The notes below the pieces were generated by a model that was given only the letters and a program-made list of their open reading frames with translations, was not told the origin of the DNA and ran no database searches. Shown here piece by piece: positions 1 through 9,295 of a stretch of 64,000 nt of DNA; position 1 is the stretch's first letter; the number at the start of each line of letters is the position of its first letter. The DNA comes from CAZHCA01 sp964530825 (GTDB lineage Bacteria > Bacteroidota > Bacteroidia > Chitinophagales > Saprospiraceae): the NCBI GenBank assembly GCA_964530825.1, contig CAZHCA010000005.1, positions 124,001 to 188,000 on the forward strand, given 5' to 3'. The translations under genes were made by a program, and so were the position numbers.

Positions 1-165
1 CCAATACACCCCCGTGCGCAAACTACGCTCGCGCAATGCTCCACTGGACTGCGGATCGAATATGGCTACGTTTTCTCCCTGTTGACGTAGGAAATAAGCC
101 AATAACAATTCTGTCAAGCCGCCGCCCATAATGGCAGTACCCACCTTTTCGATTCCTCCAGCCAT
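1..165 (-). CDS. FAD/NAD(P)-binding oxidoreductase, N-terminal fragment
   Basis: Only the first 55 codons lie in the window; the gene continues past the left edge. The ATG is at 165 on the minus strand. Residues 8-36 form the start of a Rossmann dinucleotide fold: a hydrophobic strand, a glycine cluster (AIMGGGLTELL), a helix, and a second strand ending in an acidic residue (NVAIFD). This is typical of FAD-dependent oxidoreductases. The substrate cannot be told from this fragment. The motif is visible in the sequence; the family assignment is inference from that motif alone. Confidence 0.6.
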   Translation of the reverse strand, partial: MAGGIEKVGTAIMGGGLTELLLAYFLRQQGENVAIFDPQSSGALRERSLRTGVYW

Positions 166-347
166 ACTAAATTAATCCTATCAAAGCATCAGCCCGCAAG
201 ATAGATGAGCACCGGAGCACCTCCAACCAAGCGATGGTTATTAGTAGATTAAGATTTAAATACCAAATATGCGCTAAAGATGAATTTGTTAATCTGGGGT
301 TTAACACAATTTCATGGAATCGATCACCTTGAGAATCGGCAACCCGA

Positions 348-1217
348 TTAGGAAGGCAAAGAATGACTGTTCATTTCCGCCCAGCTCAGCGGACGCCACT
401 GCCCGTCTTCATAAATATGCATGTGGGTAAGCCCTAAGTCCCGGAGAATTTTTGCGGCGGCTACAAAGCCACTGGCCAGGTCGTCGGCACAATGGGCATC
501 GGAAGCCAGGTGCATCGGAATCTCCATCTCGATGGCCCGGCGCAGGATGCCGGCCGATGGATAAGGCTCGCGGTGCGCCTCCCAATAGAAAGCTTTCGTA
601 TTGACTTCCAGCACACATCCGGCATCCTTGATTACAGCGAGCGTCTCATTGACCGTTTTCCAAAACCAATGCGTCCGCTGGATTTCACCCCATTGGTCCT
701 TGAGGTTGCGGCGAAAGCGATCGAGATGTGCAATAATATCTGGCCTGGATTCGCGTGCCATTTCGCGCACCAGCGCAAAATAGCGCTGTATGGCCTGGTC
801 AACGCTCCCTTTGAAGATATGTTTAACGCCAAAGCGGAATATATCATTACTGCCGTCAATGGACCAGGGAGTTCCGTCGGGTAAGTGATCGACAAAATGA
901 ACCGATCCGATAAGGTAATCCAGACTGGCTTGGCGAAATCGTTCGTCGCCGGGCCCCATCGCGCCCGGCAGATAATCAACTTCCAGTCCCGCATAAACCG
1001 ATAGGTCGGTAGTTGATGCACGGAGCACTTGGAGCTCGTACAGGTAACGCTCAAGCCTGGCCTCGCTCATGGCCCAATGACAATTCCATGGCAGCGGTGC
1101 ATGATCGGAGAACCCAACCCCCAAAAACGACTTTGACCGAGCAACGCGCAAATAATCCCCAAAATCTCCATGCCCATCACTGTAAGCCGTATGGGCATGG
1201 TAGTTAAATACCTGCAT
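348..1217 (-). CDS. PHP-domain phosphoesterase, histidinol-phosphatase-like
   Basis: This 289-residue protein has the PHP metal-binding pattern. It shows H7-A-H9 in the first strand, D38-H39 (GFSDHAP), E79 and D81 (GLEVDYLPG), H107 (GSVHFVD), HLDRF in the middle and a C-terminal SDAH motif. Such proteins hydrolyse phosphate monoesters with a trinuclear metal site, and the closest described group is the PHP-type histidinol phosphatase of histidine synthesis. No other his gene is in the window, so the substrate is inferred. The start is the ATG at 1217, ten codons inside the longest frame (which opens with TTG); it has an AAGGAAG ribosome site about 7 bases upstream. Confidence 0.8.
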   Translation of the reverse strand: MQVFNYHAHTAYSDGHGDFGDYLRVARSKSFLGVGFSDHAPLPWNCHWAMSEARLERYLYELQVLRASTTDLSVYAGLEVDYLPGAMGPGDERFRQASLDYLIGSVHFVDHLPDGTPWSIDGSNDIFRFGVKHIFKGSVDQAIQRYFALVREMARESRPDIIAHLDRFRRNLKDQWGEIQRTHWFWKTVNETLAVIKDAGCVLEVNTKAFYWEAHREPYPSAGILRRAIEMEIPMHLASDAHCADDLASGFVAAAKILRDLGLTHMHIYEDGQWRPLSWAEMNSHSLPS

Positions 1218-1662
1218 AACAATTCTTCCTTGCCAGCGAATAAACAATCACCTGGATTTTGGGGGGCACAGCCGTATTTTGACCGGCAAAAACGTACTAG
1301 ATTTTACTTATTTAAAGAATGGATTTTAAGATTATTTAGGCGTTAATTTTTCGTAAAAAGATTGCTAAGCCAGAAAAAATCTCTAAAGCCACGCTTTTCT
1401 AAAGTAAGGGTAGGGTAGCAAGGACTTTTTTGCGTTCTTCGCCTGACCGTCAGCGATCAGCTGTGCATTGCACCATGGTATCATACAGCTTTTTCCGGTA
1501 ACTCCGAATTTGATGCGGGTCAATGCCCTCACGCCTTTCCATACCAAGACCTCACATCTAATCTTAACCCAGGTTTAACAGCCCATATCAAATTTAATTT
1601 TTTTCTATCTCCGACCTTGGTTAGTTTGCAACTCCTAGATTCCAACCAAAACCGATATTAGT
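1218..1662. other. Intergenic region without a convincing gene
   Basis: These 445 bases separate two divergently transcribed genes. The only open frame I could read is a 30-codon minus-strand frame (1450-1542, beginning MERREGIDP) with no recognisable homology; it may be chance or the remnant of a decayed gene. Just upstream of the next gene, TTAGTTTG at 1621-1628 matches seven of eight positions of the Bacteroidota -7 box, 34 bases before the ATG. No tRNA, hairpin terminator or repeat was seen. Confidence 0.5.
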
Positions 1663-4600
1663 ATGAAAAGCTCTTTCCTGCCGGGGGTACTAAGTTGTTT
1701 ATTCTTGGTAAGTACGGCCTTAGCGGTGGCAGCACAAGAAGAAGCATTCCCACTACATCTGAGCGCAACCTATTTCACCGATGTCTTCGACCAGGAAGCA
1801 GCGGAAATTGCCGCCTACGACCCAGTTCGGGCACGATTGTTTTTCACCAATGCCGACGCCAATCAACTTACCCTGCTGGATATTACCGACCCAGCGGCGC
1901 CGGCTTTAATCGGCCAGGTCGACCTTTCGCTTTACGGGGCGCGGGTGAATAGCGTGGCCTACAAGAATGGTATTGTTGCGGTAGCCGTAGAAAGCGACCC
2001 CAAAACGGATCCGGGCACCGTGGTTTTTCTGGACACCGATGGCACTTTCCTCAATCAGGTGGAAGTAGGCGCCCTCCCCAAAATGTTGACCTTCAATAAT
2101 GCCGGCAACCTGGTCGTAACAGCCAACGAGGGGGAGCCCGACGATACGTATAGTGTCGATCCCGAAGGCTCCGTTACCCTGATCGATATTGCGGGCGGCA
2201 TCAACAGCCCATTGATAACAACGGTTAACTTCCGCACCTTCAATGACCGAGCAGCAAGCCTGCGCAACCGGGGGATACGACTGTTCGGTCCCGGCGCCAC
2301 CGTCGCCCAAGATCTGGAACCGGAGTACATAACCATCCCTCCAGACGATACCCTGGCCTACGTCTGCCTTCAGGAAAATAATGCTCTGGCGGTGATCGAC
2401 CTGAACGCCAGATCCCTGATCGACATTCTGCCGTTGGGTGAAAAAGACCACCTGCGAGGTCGGCCCGATCTGCAGAATTTCGCCCTAGACGAGTTGATCG
2501 ACCTGCCGCCACTGGGCACTCCAGCCTACGCCGGAGGTCAGCCCACAGTATTATTAGGCGGCTTTTCGGGCCTGCACTACGATCGGCAAGCTTCGAACGA
2601 ATCGGATTTGGTCTTCTGGACCATTCCTGACCGTGGACCTAATGACCCGGCCATTGACCAGGAAAATGCAGTGGCGTTTTTCGACCTCGCAACACCTTCC
2701 CCAGCCGACCTTCGGCCCTTCAAGTTGCCCGACTACCAGGCTCGCCTGGTGCGCTTCTTGGTCAATGCCAGCACCGGCACAGCTGCGCTTTTGGATACGA
2801 TCCCTTTGTATCGCAATTTCGCCGGGGCCGAATTTCCCATCACCGGCAAAGGTAATATTATCGGTTATGATGAGATTCCGGTCACTTATGCCGATACGGC
2901 CACTGTATTCAGCAACCCGGACTGGATCGATACCACCACCGGCATTACTTATGCTGAATTGCCCTACGATGCATACGGCGGCGATTTCGAGGGTATCATC
3001 ATCGACAATGCCGGTACGATTTGGCTATGTGATGAGTATCGCCCTTCCCTTTACCAATTCACTCCACAGGGAGAACTACTGGAGCGCTACGTTCCGGCAG
3101 GCACCTCGGCACTTGGATTGATTGACTTAGGGGTTGGTTTTTACGGAGCCGAGACCCTCCCGGAAAGCTACAATGCCCGCCGTGAAGGGCGCGGCTTTGA
3201 AGCCCTAGCTTACGACCCAACTGCAGACCTGGTTTACGCCTTCCTGCAGAGTCCGCTCGAGCTCCCGGACAGCACTGTACGTAACCAAACGGACGTCATA
3301 CGGATCTTAGCAGTGCGCGCCTCAGACGGTCAGCCGGCTGCCGAATACCTCTATTTACTAGAGCAGAATCGCTATCCGGGATACGCCATCGACCGTGTCG
3401 ACCGGATTACCGATGCGGCGTATTCCGGAGAGGGGAAGTTCATCGTCATTGAAAGCGACGGGGCCGCACCGGCCGCGGGTAGAGGAAGTAAAAAAAACAT
3501 CTTCGAAATCGACTTATTTGGGGCGACCAACACCCTTGGCCAGGAAACGCCTTTTGAAAGTATGACGGCCGATGAAATAACCAGCATGGGTATCCGCCCA
3601 GTGGCCAAACATAAGGTATTAAACCTGCCCTCAATAGGCTTTTTCCCCAGTGCGCAGATCGACGGCCTCGCTCTACTATCCGACGGCAGCATGGCGGTAA
3701 TTAACGACAATGACTTTGGCCTTGCCGGCTCCGGCTCTTCCGATGGCATCACCTTAGGCCGGATCCGTTTCCAGTCTGATTACGGTCTGGACCCCAGCAA
3801 CCGCGATAGAGGCATCCGGATCCAGCCCCAGGATCTGCGCGGCCTGTTGCAACCCGATGCAATAACTTCTTTTACGGAGCGCGGGCAAACTTTCGTGGTT
3901 ACCGCCAATGAAGGTGATTCTCGTGATTATTCCGGCTTTTCGGAAGAAGCTCGCATCGGCGACCTTGCTCTAAATCCACTGCGTTTCCCCGCTGCCGACA
4001 GCCTCCAGCAAGATGCTGCCCTGGGGCGCTTACTCACCACAACTACCCGGGGCGATCTCGATAACGATGGCACGGTGGATCAGCTCTATGCCTTCGGCGG
4101 TCGGTCCTTTTCCATCTTCGATCCCTTCGGCAACCTGATCTACGATAGCGGTAATGATTTTGAGACGATCACCTCGACCTGGATGCAAGATGGCTTCGAC
4201 GGCACTCAGCATTTCAACAGCGATTATGATGATAACGACTCTTTCGATAGCCGTAGCGATGATAAAGGCCCTGAACCAAAGGCCTTGGCAATAGGCGAAT
4301 GGTCGGGGCATCGCTACGCCTTGGTGGGTCTGGAACGCGTAGGCGGTATCCTGGTTTACGCTATTGATGATCCGGCGCAACCGGAATTCATCACCTATTT
4401 CAATAACCGGAATTTCCAGGCCGCTATACCAGGACGGGAAGCTGCCGACCTGGGCGTAGAGGATATTTTGTTTATTGAACAAGCAGACAGCCCCACCGAA
4501 AATGCCCTGGTGGTTACGACCAATGCAGTCAGTGGTACGGTCAGTATTTTTCAGTTAGGTACGATTACCTCTACGCAATCCGGCCGGGCAACGGATTCCT

Positions 4601-4800
4601 ACCTTACCATTTTTCCCAACCCCGTGGTAAGCCAACTGACGACCAACCGGGTTTCCGACTACCAGATTGGCAATCTACAGGGACAAACGCTTCTACTAAA
4701 GCGAAACACTACTGCCCTTGAGGTGGAACAACTTCCACAAGGGGCATACTTTATCAGAGATTTGCAGACCGGTGATGTGCGGCGATTTATCAAACAATGA
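1663..4800 (+). CDS. Secreted choice-of-anchor I protein with inserted phytase-like domain and T9SS sorting domain
   Basis: This 1045-residue exported protein has a signal peptide at about residues 1-24. Residues 30-285 look like the first part of a choice-of-anchor I beta-propeller (AEIAAYDP, VTANEGEPDD). Residues about 295-695 match the phytase-like esterase domain (GGFSGLHYDR, IPDRGPND, DFEGIIID, GRGFEAL). The choice-of-anchor pattern then resumes (GLDPSNRD, VTANEGDSRDYSGF, DLDNDGTVDQLYAFGGRSFSIFD split over 751-840). The last ~70 residues (from YLTIFPNPVV) are a type A T9SS C-terminal sorting domain, so the protein is probably displayed on the cell surface. Enzymatic activity, perhaps on phosphate esters, is inferred. 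Confidence 0.82.
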   Translation: MKSSFLPGVLSCLFLVSTALAVAAQEEAFPLHLSATYFTDVFDQEAAEIAAYDPVRARLFFTNADANQLTLLDITDPAAPALIGQVDLSLYGARVNSVAYKNGIVAVAVESDPKTDPGTVVFLDTDGTFLNQVEVGALPKMLTFNNAGNLVVTANEGEPDDTYSVDPEGSVTLIDIAGGINSPLITTVNFRTFNDRAASLRNRGIRLFGPGATVAQDLEPEYITIPPDDTLAYVCLQENNALAVIDLNARSLIDILPLGEKDHLRGRPDLQNFALDELIDLPPLGTPAYAGGQPTVLLGGFSGLHYDRQASNESDLVFWTIPDRGPNDPAIDQENAVAFFDLATPSPADLRPFKLPDYQARLVRFLVNASTGTAALLDTIPLYRNFAGAEFPITGKGNIIGYDEIPVTYADTATVFSNPDWIDTTTGITYAELPYDAYGGDFEGIIIDNAGTIWLCDEYRPSLYQFTPQGELLERYVPAGTSALGLIDLGVGFYGAETLPESYNARREGRGFEALAYDPTADLVYAFLQSPLELPDSTVRNQTDVIRILAVRASDGQPAAEYLYLLEQNRYPGYAIDRVDRITDAAYSGEGKFIVIESDGAAPAAGRGSKKNIFEIDLFGATNTLGQETPFESMTADEITSMGIRPVAKHKVLNLPSIGFFPSAQIDGLALLSDGSMAVINDNDFGLAGSGSSDGITLGRIRFQSDYGLDPSNRDRGIRIQPQDLRGLLQPDAITSFTERGQTFVVTANEGDSRDYSGFSEEARIGDLALNPLRFPAADSLQQDAALGRLLTTTTRGDLDNDGTVDQLYAFGGRSFSIFDPFGNLIYDSGNDFETITSTWMQDGFDGTQHFNSDYDDNDSFDSRSDDKGPEPKALAIGEWSGHRYALVGLERVGGILVYAIDDPAQPEFITYFNNRNFQAAIPGREAADLGVEDILFIEQADSPTENALVVTTNAVSGTVSIFQLGTITSTQSGRATDSYLTIFPNPVVSQLTTNRVSDYQIGNLQGQTLLLKRNTTALEVEQLPQGAYFIRDLQTGDVRRFIKQ

Positions 4801-4820
4801 GTCTGCTAATTACTTTCTTG

Positions 4821-4843
4821 CTTTCCAAAGCGGAAAGGCTTTT
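4821..4843 (+). terminator. Possible weak terminator after the propeller gene
   Basis: CTTTCC (4821-4826) and GGAAAG (4832-4837) form a 6-bp stem with a 5-base loop, followed by a short T-rich stretch (GCTTTTAAT). It lies 20 bases after the stop codon. The stem is short, so this is tentative. Confidence 0.35.
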
Positions 4844-4889
4844 AATAAGCCTGTAGAAGTTTTATTTTAGAGGGAATCCAAAAGACCCT

Positions 4890-7040
4890 ATGGCTAAATA
4901 TTACGCACTTCCGGGAAAGAGTTTCCCACTCGGCGCAACGGTAACGCCGACGGGTGTCAATTTTGCCCTGTATTCAAAAAATGCCCAGGCCGTCGAACTG
5001 CTGCTTTTCGACAGTCGTGATCATAGCTATCCGACCGACGTTATCGTACTAGATGAGTTAGAAAATAAGACCTTCCAGTACTGGCACTGTTTTGTTCCCG
5101 GCCTCAAAGCAGGGCAGTTATACGGATACCGGGTTTTCGGGCCCTACGACCCCGAGCGTGGCATGCGTTTCGATCCGCACAAAGTACTACTCGATCCCTA
5201 TGCCCGCGCGGTCGTTAACGACACTTATGACCGGGATGCCGCTAGCGAACTAGGGGACAACTGCGCTACAGCTATGAAAAGCGTAGTTATCGACCCGGCC
5301 GATTACGATTGGGAAGGCGATATGCCCCTCAATGTCCCCTTTGCCAAATCGGTGATCTATGAAATGCACGTGCGCGGTTTCACCATGCACCCCAGCTCTG
5401 GTCTTTCTAATCATTTGCGGGGAACTTACCGGGGGCTGATCCAAAAAATCCCCTATCTCAAATCTCTAGGTATCACCTCCGTAGAGTTGCTTCCCGTTCA
5501 GCAGTTTGACAAATACGATGCTCCGCGGGGTAAGATCAACTACTGGGGTTACGCACCGATTGCTTTTTCCGCTCCCCACAATGCCTACAGCGCTTCTGAC
5601 GATCCGCGCGAGGTAGTCAACGAATTCAAGGACATGGTCAAAGCGCTGCACCGGGCGGGTATAGAAGTTATCCTCGACGTTGTTTTTAACCACACTGCCG
5701 AGGGCAATGAGCATGGCCCGACACTTTCCTTCCGGGGGCTCGAAAACGTAGCTTATTACATGCTCGATAGCCTGGAGCTGGCCTACTACCGCAATTACTC
5801 AGGCACGGGCAACACCTTTAACGCCAACCACTCTGTCTCGCGCCGCCTGATTATGGATAGCTTGCGGACCTGGGTATCGGAGTATCATATTGATGGCTTT
5901 CGCTTCGATTTGGCTTCGGTGCTTTCCCGTTCAGAGGCCGGGGTTCCATTAGAGGATCCGCCCATCCTGTGGGAAATTGAATCGGATCCGGTACTCGCTT
6001 CTACTAAAATCATAGCCGAAGCCTGGGACATCGAGCAGTATCAGTTGGGGAATTTCGTAGGCGACAAATGGGCCGAATGGAACGGCAAATACCGCGATGA
6101 AATACGCAAATACGTGAAAGGCGACCCCAGCATGATCTGGCCGCTTAGCCGGCGGCTATCAGGCAGTCCCGACCTATTTCAGCAACCGCGACGCAATCCC
6201 AATCGCAGCATCAATTTTATTACCTGTCACGATGGATTTACGCTGAATGATTTGGTTAGCTACAATGAAAAACACAATTGGGCTAATGGCGAAGATAATC
6301 GCGACGGGCACAATGCCAACTACAGTTGGAACCACGGGGTGGAAGGGCCCACCGATGATCCGTACGTTCAGCAGTTGCGAGAGCGGCAAATTAAAAATTA
6401 CCTCACCTTGTTATTCGTCTCGCAAGGTACTCCAATGCTGTTGATGGGCGATGAAATACGCCACACTCAAAAAGGCAACAACAATGCCTATGCCCAGGAT
6501 AACGAAATCAGCTGGTTCAATTGGGATAAGGTGGCTGCCTCGGCCAGCCTGTTGCGCTTTACCCAACACCTGATCCAATTTAATTTAAGCACGCCCTATT
6601 TTCAGGAATCTTTGTTTTGGAATGCTCCAGAGCTTAGCGCGTCGAGAATTTTCTGGCACGGCATCAAACCCTTTCACGCCGATTGGGGGCGTCACTCCCG
6701 GTCATTGGCTTTTACACTCAAAAGCCCCGACCACGAGTATCAGATCCAGGTAATGACGAACAGCTATTGGGAGCCGCTTCAATTTGAACTACCCGATCCG
6801 GATCATAGTGGTAACCAGTGCTGGTACCGGATCATTGATACCTACTTAGGACCGCCCGAAGATATTGTCCAGGAGGATCAGGCCCCGAAGGTTGACGGCA
6901 ATTATTATTTTGTCCATCCGCGCTCGGTGGTCGTCCTGCAATCCAAATACCACCAACCCGAAAACCCGAATTCCAATGAGCTACTACAAACAAATCGACG
7001 GCGTTCGCTACGATCGTTCTTTGCTCGATCTGGCCAGTAA
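4890..7040 (+). CDS. glgX: Glycogen debranching enzyme GlgX (isoamylase type, GH13)
   Basis: This 716-residue enzyme cleaves alpha-1,6 branches in glycogen or limit dextrin in the cytoplasm. An N-terminal CBM48-like domain covers about residues 10-105, followed by the GH13 barrel. Catalytic residues visible are D340 in GFRFDLAS (nucleophile), E377 in IIAEAWD (acid/base) and H447-D448 in TCHDGFTLNDLVSYNEKHN. The family normally ends close to the HPRSVVVL segment. Here the frame runs on for about 30 residues of basic, low-similarity tail that overlaps the next gene by 65 bases in another frame, as if the ancestral stop had been lost. No other glycogen gene is nearby. Confidence 0.95.
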   Translation: MAKYYALPGKSFPLGATVTPTGVNFALYSKNAQAVELLLFDSRDHSYPTDVIVLDELENKTFQYWHCFVPGLKAGQLYGYRVFGPYDPERGMRFDPHKVLLDPYARAVVNDTYDRDAASELGDNCATAMKSVVIDPADYDWEGDMPLNVPFAKSVIYEMHVRGFTMHPSSGLSNHLRGTYRGLIQKIPYLKSLGITSVELLPVQQFDKYDAPRGKINYWGYAPIAFSAPHNAYSASDDPREVVNEFKDMVKALHRAGIEVILDVVFNHTAEGNEHGPTLSFRGLENVAYYMLDSLELAYYRNYSGTGNTFNANHSVSRRLIMDSLRTWVSEYHIDGFRFDLASVLSRSEAGVPLEDPPILWEIESDPVLASTKIIAEAWDIEQYQLGNFVGDKWAEWNGKYRDEIRKYVKGDPSMIWPLSRRLSGSPDLFQQPRRNPNRSINFITCHDGFTLNDLVSYNEKHNWANGEDNRDGHNANYSWNHGVEGPTDDPYVQQLRERQIKNYLTLLFVSQGTPMLLMGDEIRHTQKGNNNAYAQDNEISWFNWDKVAASASLLRFTQHLIQFNLSTPYFQESLFWNAPELSASRIFWHGIKPFHADWGRHSRSLAFTLKSPDHEYQIQVMTNSYWEPLQFELPDPDHSGNQCWYRIIDTYLGPPEDIVQEDQAPKVDGNYYFVHPRSVVVLQSKYHQPENPNSNELLQTNRRRSLRSFFARSGQ

Positions 7041-7719
7041 ATTCCAGACCAAGCGCGGCGCCCTAAACACTACCGATGCCAATAACCTGATCGAAGCGGC
7101 CCGCGACGGTCGCGGGCTCACCCTCACAGAAATGAATACGCTTGGTTATATCCGCGATCATTACCAGATGGATGCAGCCGCCCGGCAAATTCTGACGATA
7201 TTTGTCGACGGCGACACTCCACCCCTCGCCGAACAGATAACTGCTACCCAGGCTCACTTTGGTGTGCCCGGACTGCAAATTTTCTACGACCCGGCTGAAA
7301 TTAACCGACAGGAGATGCTCGCGTTCAATAGTTTTCTTTTTATCGACACTTTGCAAATTGCGTTTGAACAGATTTTTTACAACGGGGAGCATAACGAATC
7401 ACCCCGGTCGATGATGATTGATATCTTCTACGAAGAGTTGAATCCCGACCTATTCGAAAAGGAGGAGGATTGGAATCAAGCTATTTTTGCCAAATTGCGC
7501 CCCTACCTGAATACCGGGAAATTGGTCCATCTACCCATAACCTTTCCCGACGATTGGAGTGAGCGGGATGACTGGCAGGGATACCCGCCCGAACACCGAG
7601 AAAGTACGCATGACAACTGGGCTTATTTTTTGGAAATGCCGACCTTGTCCGACCATCTGCAGTGGATCATCATCGACCGGACCGGGGAAAAAGCACCCTA
7701 TATCTACGGTTTTAATTAA
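6976..7719 (+). CDS. Hypothetical protein upstream of glutaminase
   Basis: This 247-residue soluble protein has no signal peptide and I cannot assign a function. I place the start at the ATG at 6976 (MSYYKQIDGVRYD), because residues upstream in the longer frame are an out-of-frame reading of the glgX end. The N-terminal ~65 residues form a compact, charged helical module (DGVRYDRSLLDLA then EMNTLGYIRDHY). The C-terminal part is acidic, with many D, E, W and P residues. It overlaps glgX by 65 bases and ends 6 bases before the glutaminase gene, so it is very likely co-transcribed and translationally coupled with glutaminase. A role beside glutaminase is inferred from position only. Confidence 0.72.
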   Translation: MSYYKQIDGVRYDRSLLDLASKFQTKRGALNTTDANNLIEAARDGRGLTLTEMNTLGYIRDHYQMDAAARQILTIFVDGDTPPLAEQITATQAHFGVPGLQIFYDPAEINRQEMLAFNSFLFIDTLQIAFEQIFYNGEHNESPRSMMIDIFYEELNPDLFEKEEDWNQAIFAKLRPYLNTGKLVHLPITFPDDWSERDDWQGYPPEHRESTHDNWAYFLEMPTLSDHLQWIIIDRTGEKAPYIYGFN

Positions 7720-7725
7720 TTAGCT

Positions 7726-9291
7726 ATGGGAAACCAATCATTTTACAACGGCGACTTTGATGGCGCCGTAGATACCCAATCCATATTTCAACTGATTGAC
7801 CAGAACGGTGACGACCAGATCGAATTGGAAAAACTCATCCGGCTACTGGCCAAGGAGGGAGTTCTGATCGATGACCCCCGCCTTCAGCAATACTTGCAGG
7901 AAAACCACGAACGGGAGCCGTCCGGCTTGTGGAGGGGTTTAATTTCGCAGGAAGCGTTTCACAACTGCATCCTGCAGTATACTTTTATGAAGAATGCCCT
8001 GACGAATAATTTCGTTATTCCCGACTTCAATACGTTTTGTCAGGAGATTGAAAAAATCTTTCTGAAGGTGCGAGAAAAAACAGGCGGCAAAGTTGCCGAT
8101 TATATCCCCCAGTTGGCGCGCGTTGACCCCGAGCAATTTGCCGTTTCTATTTGTACGGTCGACGGTCAGCGGTTTTCCATTGGTGATGCCCATACTAAAT
8201 TTTGCCTGCAGTCGACCTGTAAGCCCATTAATTATTGCCTGGCGATCGAAGAGCACGGCGAAAATACCGTACACCGCCACATCGGGCGTGAACCCAGCGG
8301 ACGGTCTTTCAACGAGCTGACGCTCAACCTGGAGGGACTGCCCCACAATCCCCTGATCAATGCCGGTGCGATCATGGCTGCTTACTTGCTCAAGCGCGAC
8401 CTCGATGCAGCCGACCGTTTCGATCACGTCTTTAAGGCGTGGGAGCAACTGTGCGCTGGCAGGCCCATGTCTTTCAATAATGCGGTATACCTTTCGGAGC
8501 GGGAAACGGCTGACCGGAATTTTGCCCTCGCTTATTTCATGCGCGAAAACGGCGCCTTCCCAAAGGATACTCACTTACTCGAAACACTGGAGTTTTATTT
8601 CCAGTGCTGCTCACTGGAGTCCACGACCCATGATTTGGCGATTGCTGCTGCTACCCTCGCCAACTCCGGCATTAATCCGTTGACCGGGCATCAAATTTTT
8701 CACGAAAAAACCGTACAGGACTGCCTCTCGCTGATGCTGAGCTGCGGGATGTATGACTTCTCCGGGGAGTTTGCCTTCCGCATCGGACTGCCAGCCAAAA
8801 GTGGCGTATCGGGCGCCATGTTGGTCGTCGTACCCAACCTTATGGGAATCAGCATTTGGTCGCCCCGCTTGGATAAATTAGGAAACAGTGTGCGTGGCGT
8901 TGCCTTTTGCGAGGGGCTCGTAAAATCCTATAACTTTCATATGTACGACACCCTGATCAAAGAAACCAACAAGAAAAACCCCAGGCGTCGCCGCTATGAG
9001 AATGAAGTCAGCCGTACCATGCTGCTGATTTACGCAGCGACCAATGGCGACCTCGATGAAGTTAAGCGACTGGGCGCTTTGGGAGCCAATCTGGCAGCGG
9101 CTGATTACGACGGTCGCACCGCGCTGCATTTGGCTGCAGCGGAAGGGCACGAAGAGATCGTTGCATTTCTGCTAGACCAAGGCATCGCGCACGACCCGGT
9201 TGACCGGTGGGGGGGCAAGCCGATCGACGATGCGCGCCGATCGGGCCATGATACTGTGGTGCGCCTATTAGAGCAACCGGTTTCTACTTAG
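7726..9291 (+). CDS. glsA: Glutaminase with EF-hand-like N-terminus and ankyrin C-terminus (GLS type)
   Basis: This 521-residue enzyme hydrolyses L-glutamine to glutamate and ammonia. The core has the beta-lactamase-like S-x-x-K pair (S163, K166 in LQSTCKPINY), N212 in NAGAI, E258/E260 and N265 in SERETADRN, and Y291 in EFYFQCCSLE. Usual bacterial glutaminases have about 310 residues. This one adds about 110 N-terminal residues with a degenerate EF-hand loop (D25-Q-N-G-D-D-Q-I, with K where the last acidic ligand should be) and a C-terminal ankyrin pair (DYDGRTALHLAAAEGH, then DRWGGKPIDDA). That order equals animal kidney-type GLS. It follows the unknown gene by 6 bases. Confidence 0.93.
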   Translation: MGNQSFYNGDFDGAVDTQSIFQLIDQNGDDQIELEKLIRLLAKEGVLIDDPRLQQYLQENHEREPSGLWRGLISQEAFHNCILQYTFMKNALTNNFVIPDFNTFCQEIEKIFLKVREKTGGKVADYIPQLARVDPEQFAVSICTVDGQRFSIGDAHTKFCLQSTCKPINYCLAIEEHGENTVHRHIGREPSGRSFNELTLNLEGLPHNPLINAGAIMAAYLLKRDLDAADRFDHVFKAWEQLCAGRPMSFNNAVYLSERETADRNFALAYFMRENGAFPKDTHLLETLEFYFQCCSLESTTHDLAIAAATLANSGINPLTGHQIFHEKTVQDCLSLMLSCGMYDFSGEFAFRIGLPAKSGVSGAMLVVVPNLMGISIWSPRLDKLGNSVRGVAFCEGLVKSYNFHMYDTLIKETNKKNPRRRRYENEVSRTMLLIYAATNGDLDEVKRLGALGANLAAADYDGRTALHLAAAEGHEEIVAFLLDQGIAHDPVDRWGGKPIDDARRSGHDTVVRLLEQPVST

Positions 9292-9295
9292 CCGG

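Noticed and set aside
492..884. 130-codon plus-strand open frame
   Set aside because: It lies wholly antisense to the PHP phosphatase gene, has no family motif, and its residue pattern is that of a complementary reading.
1450..1542. 30-codon minus-strand frame MERREGIDP...
   Set aside because: Too short, with no recognisable similarity or clear promoter or ribosome site. It is noted only in the intergenic entry.
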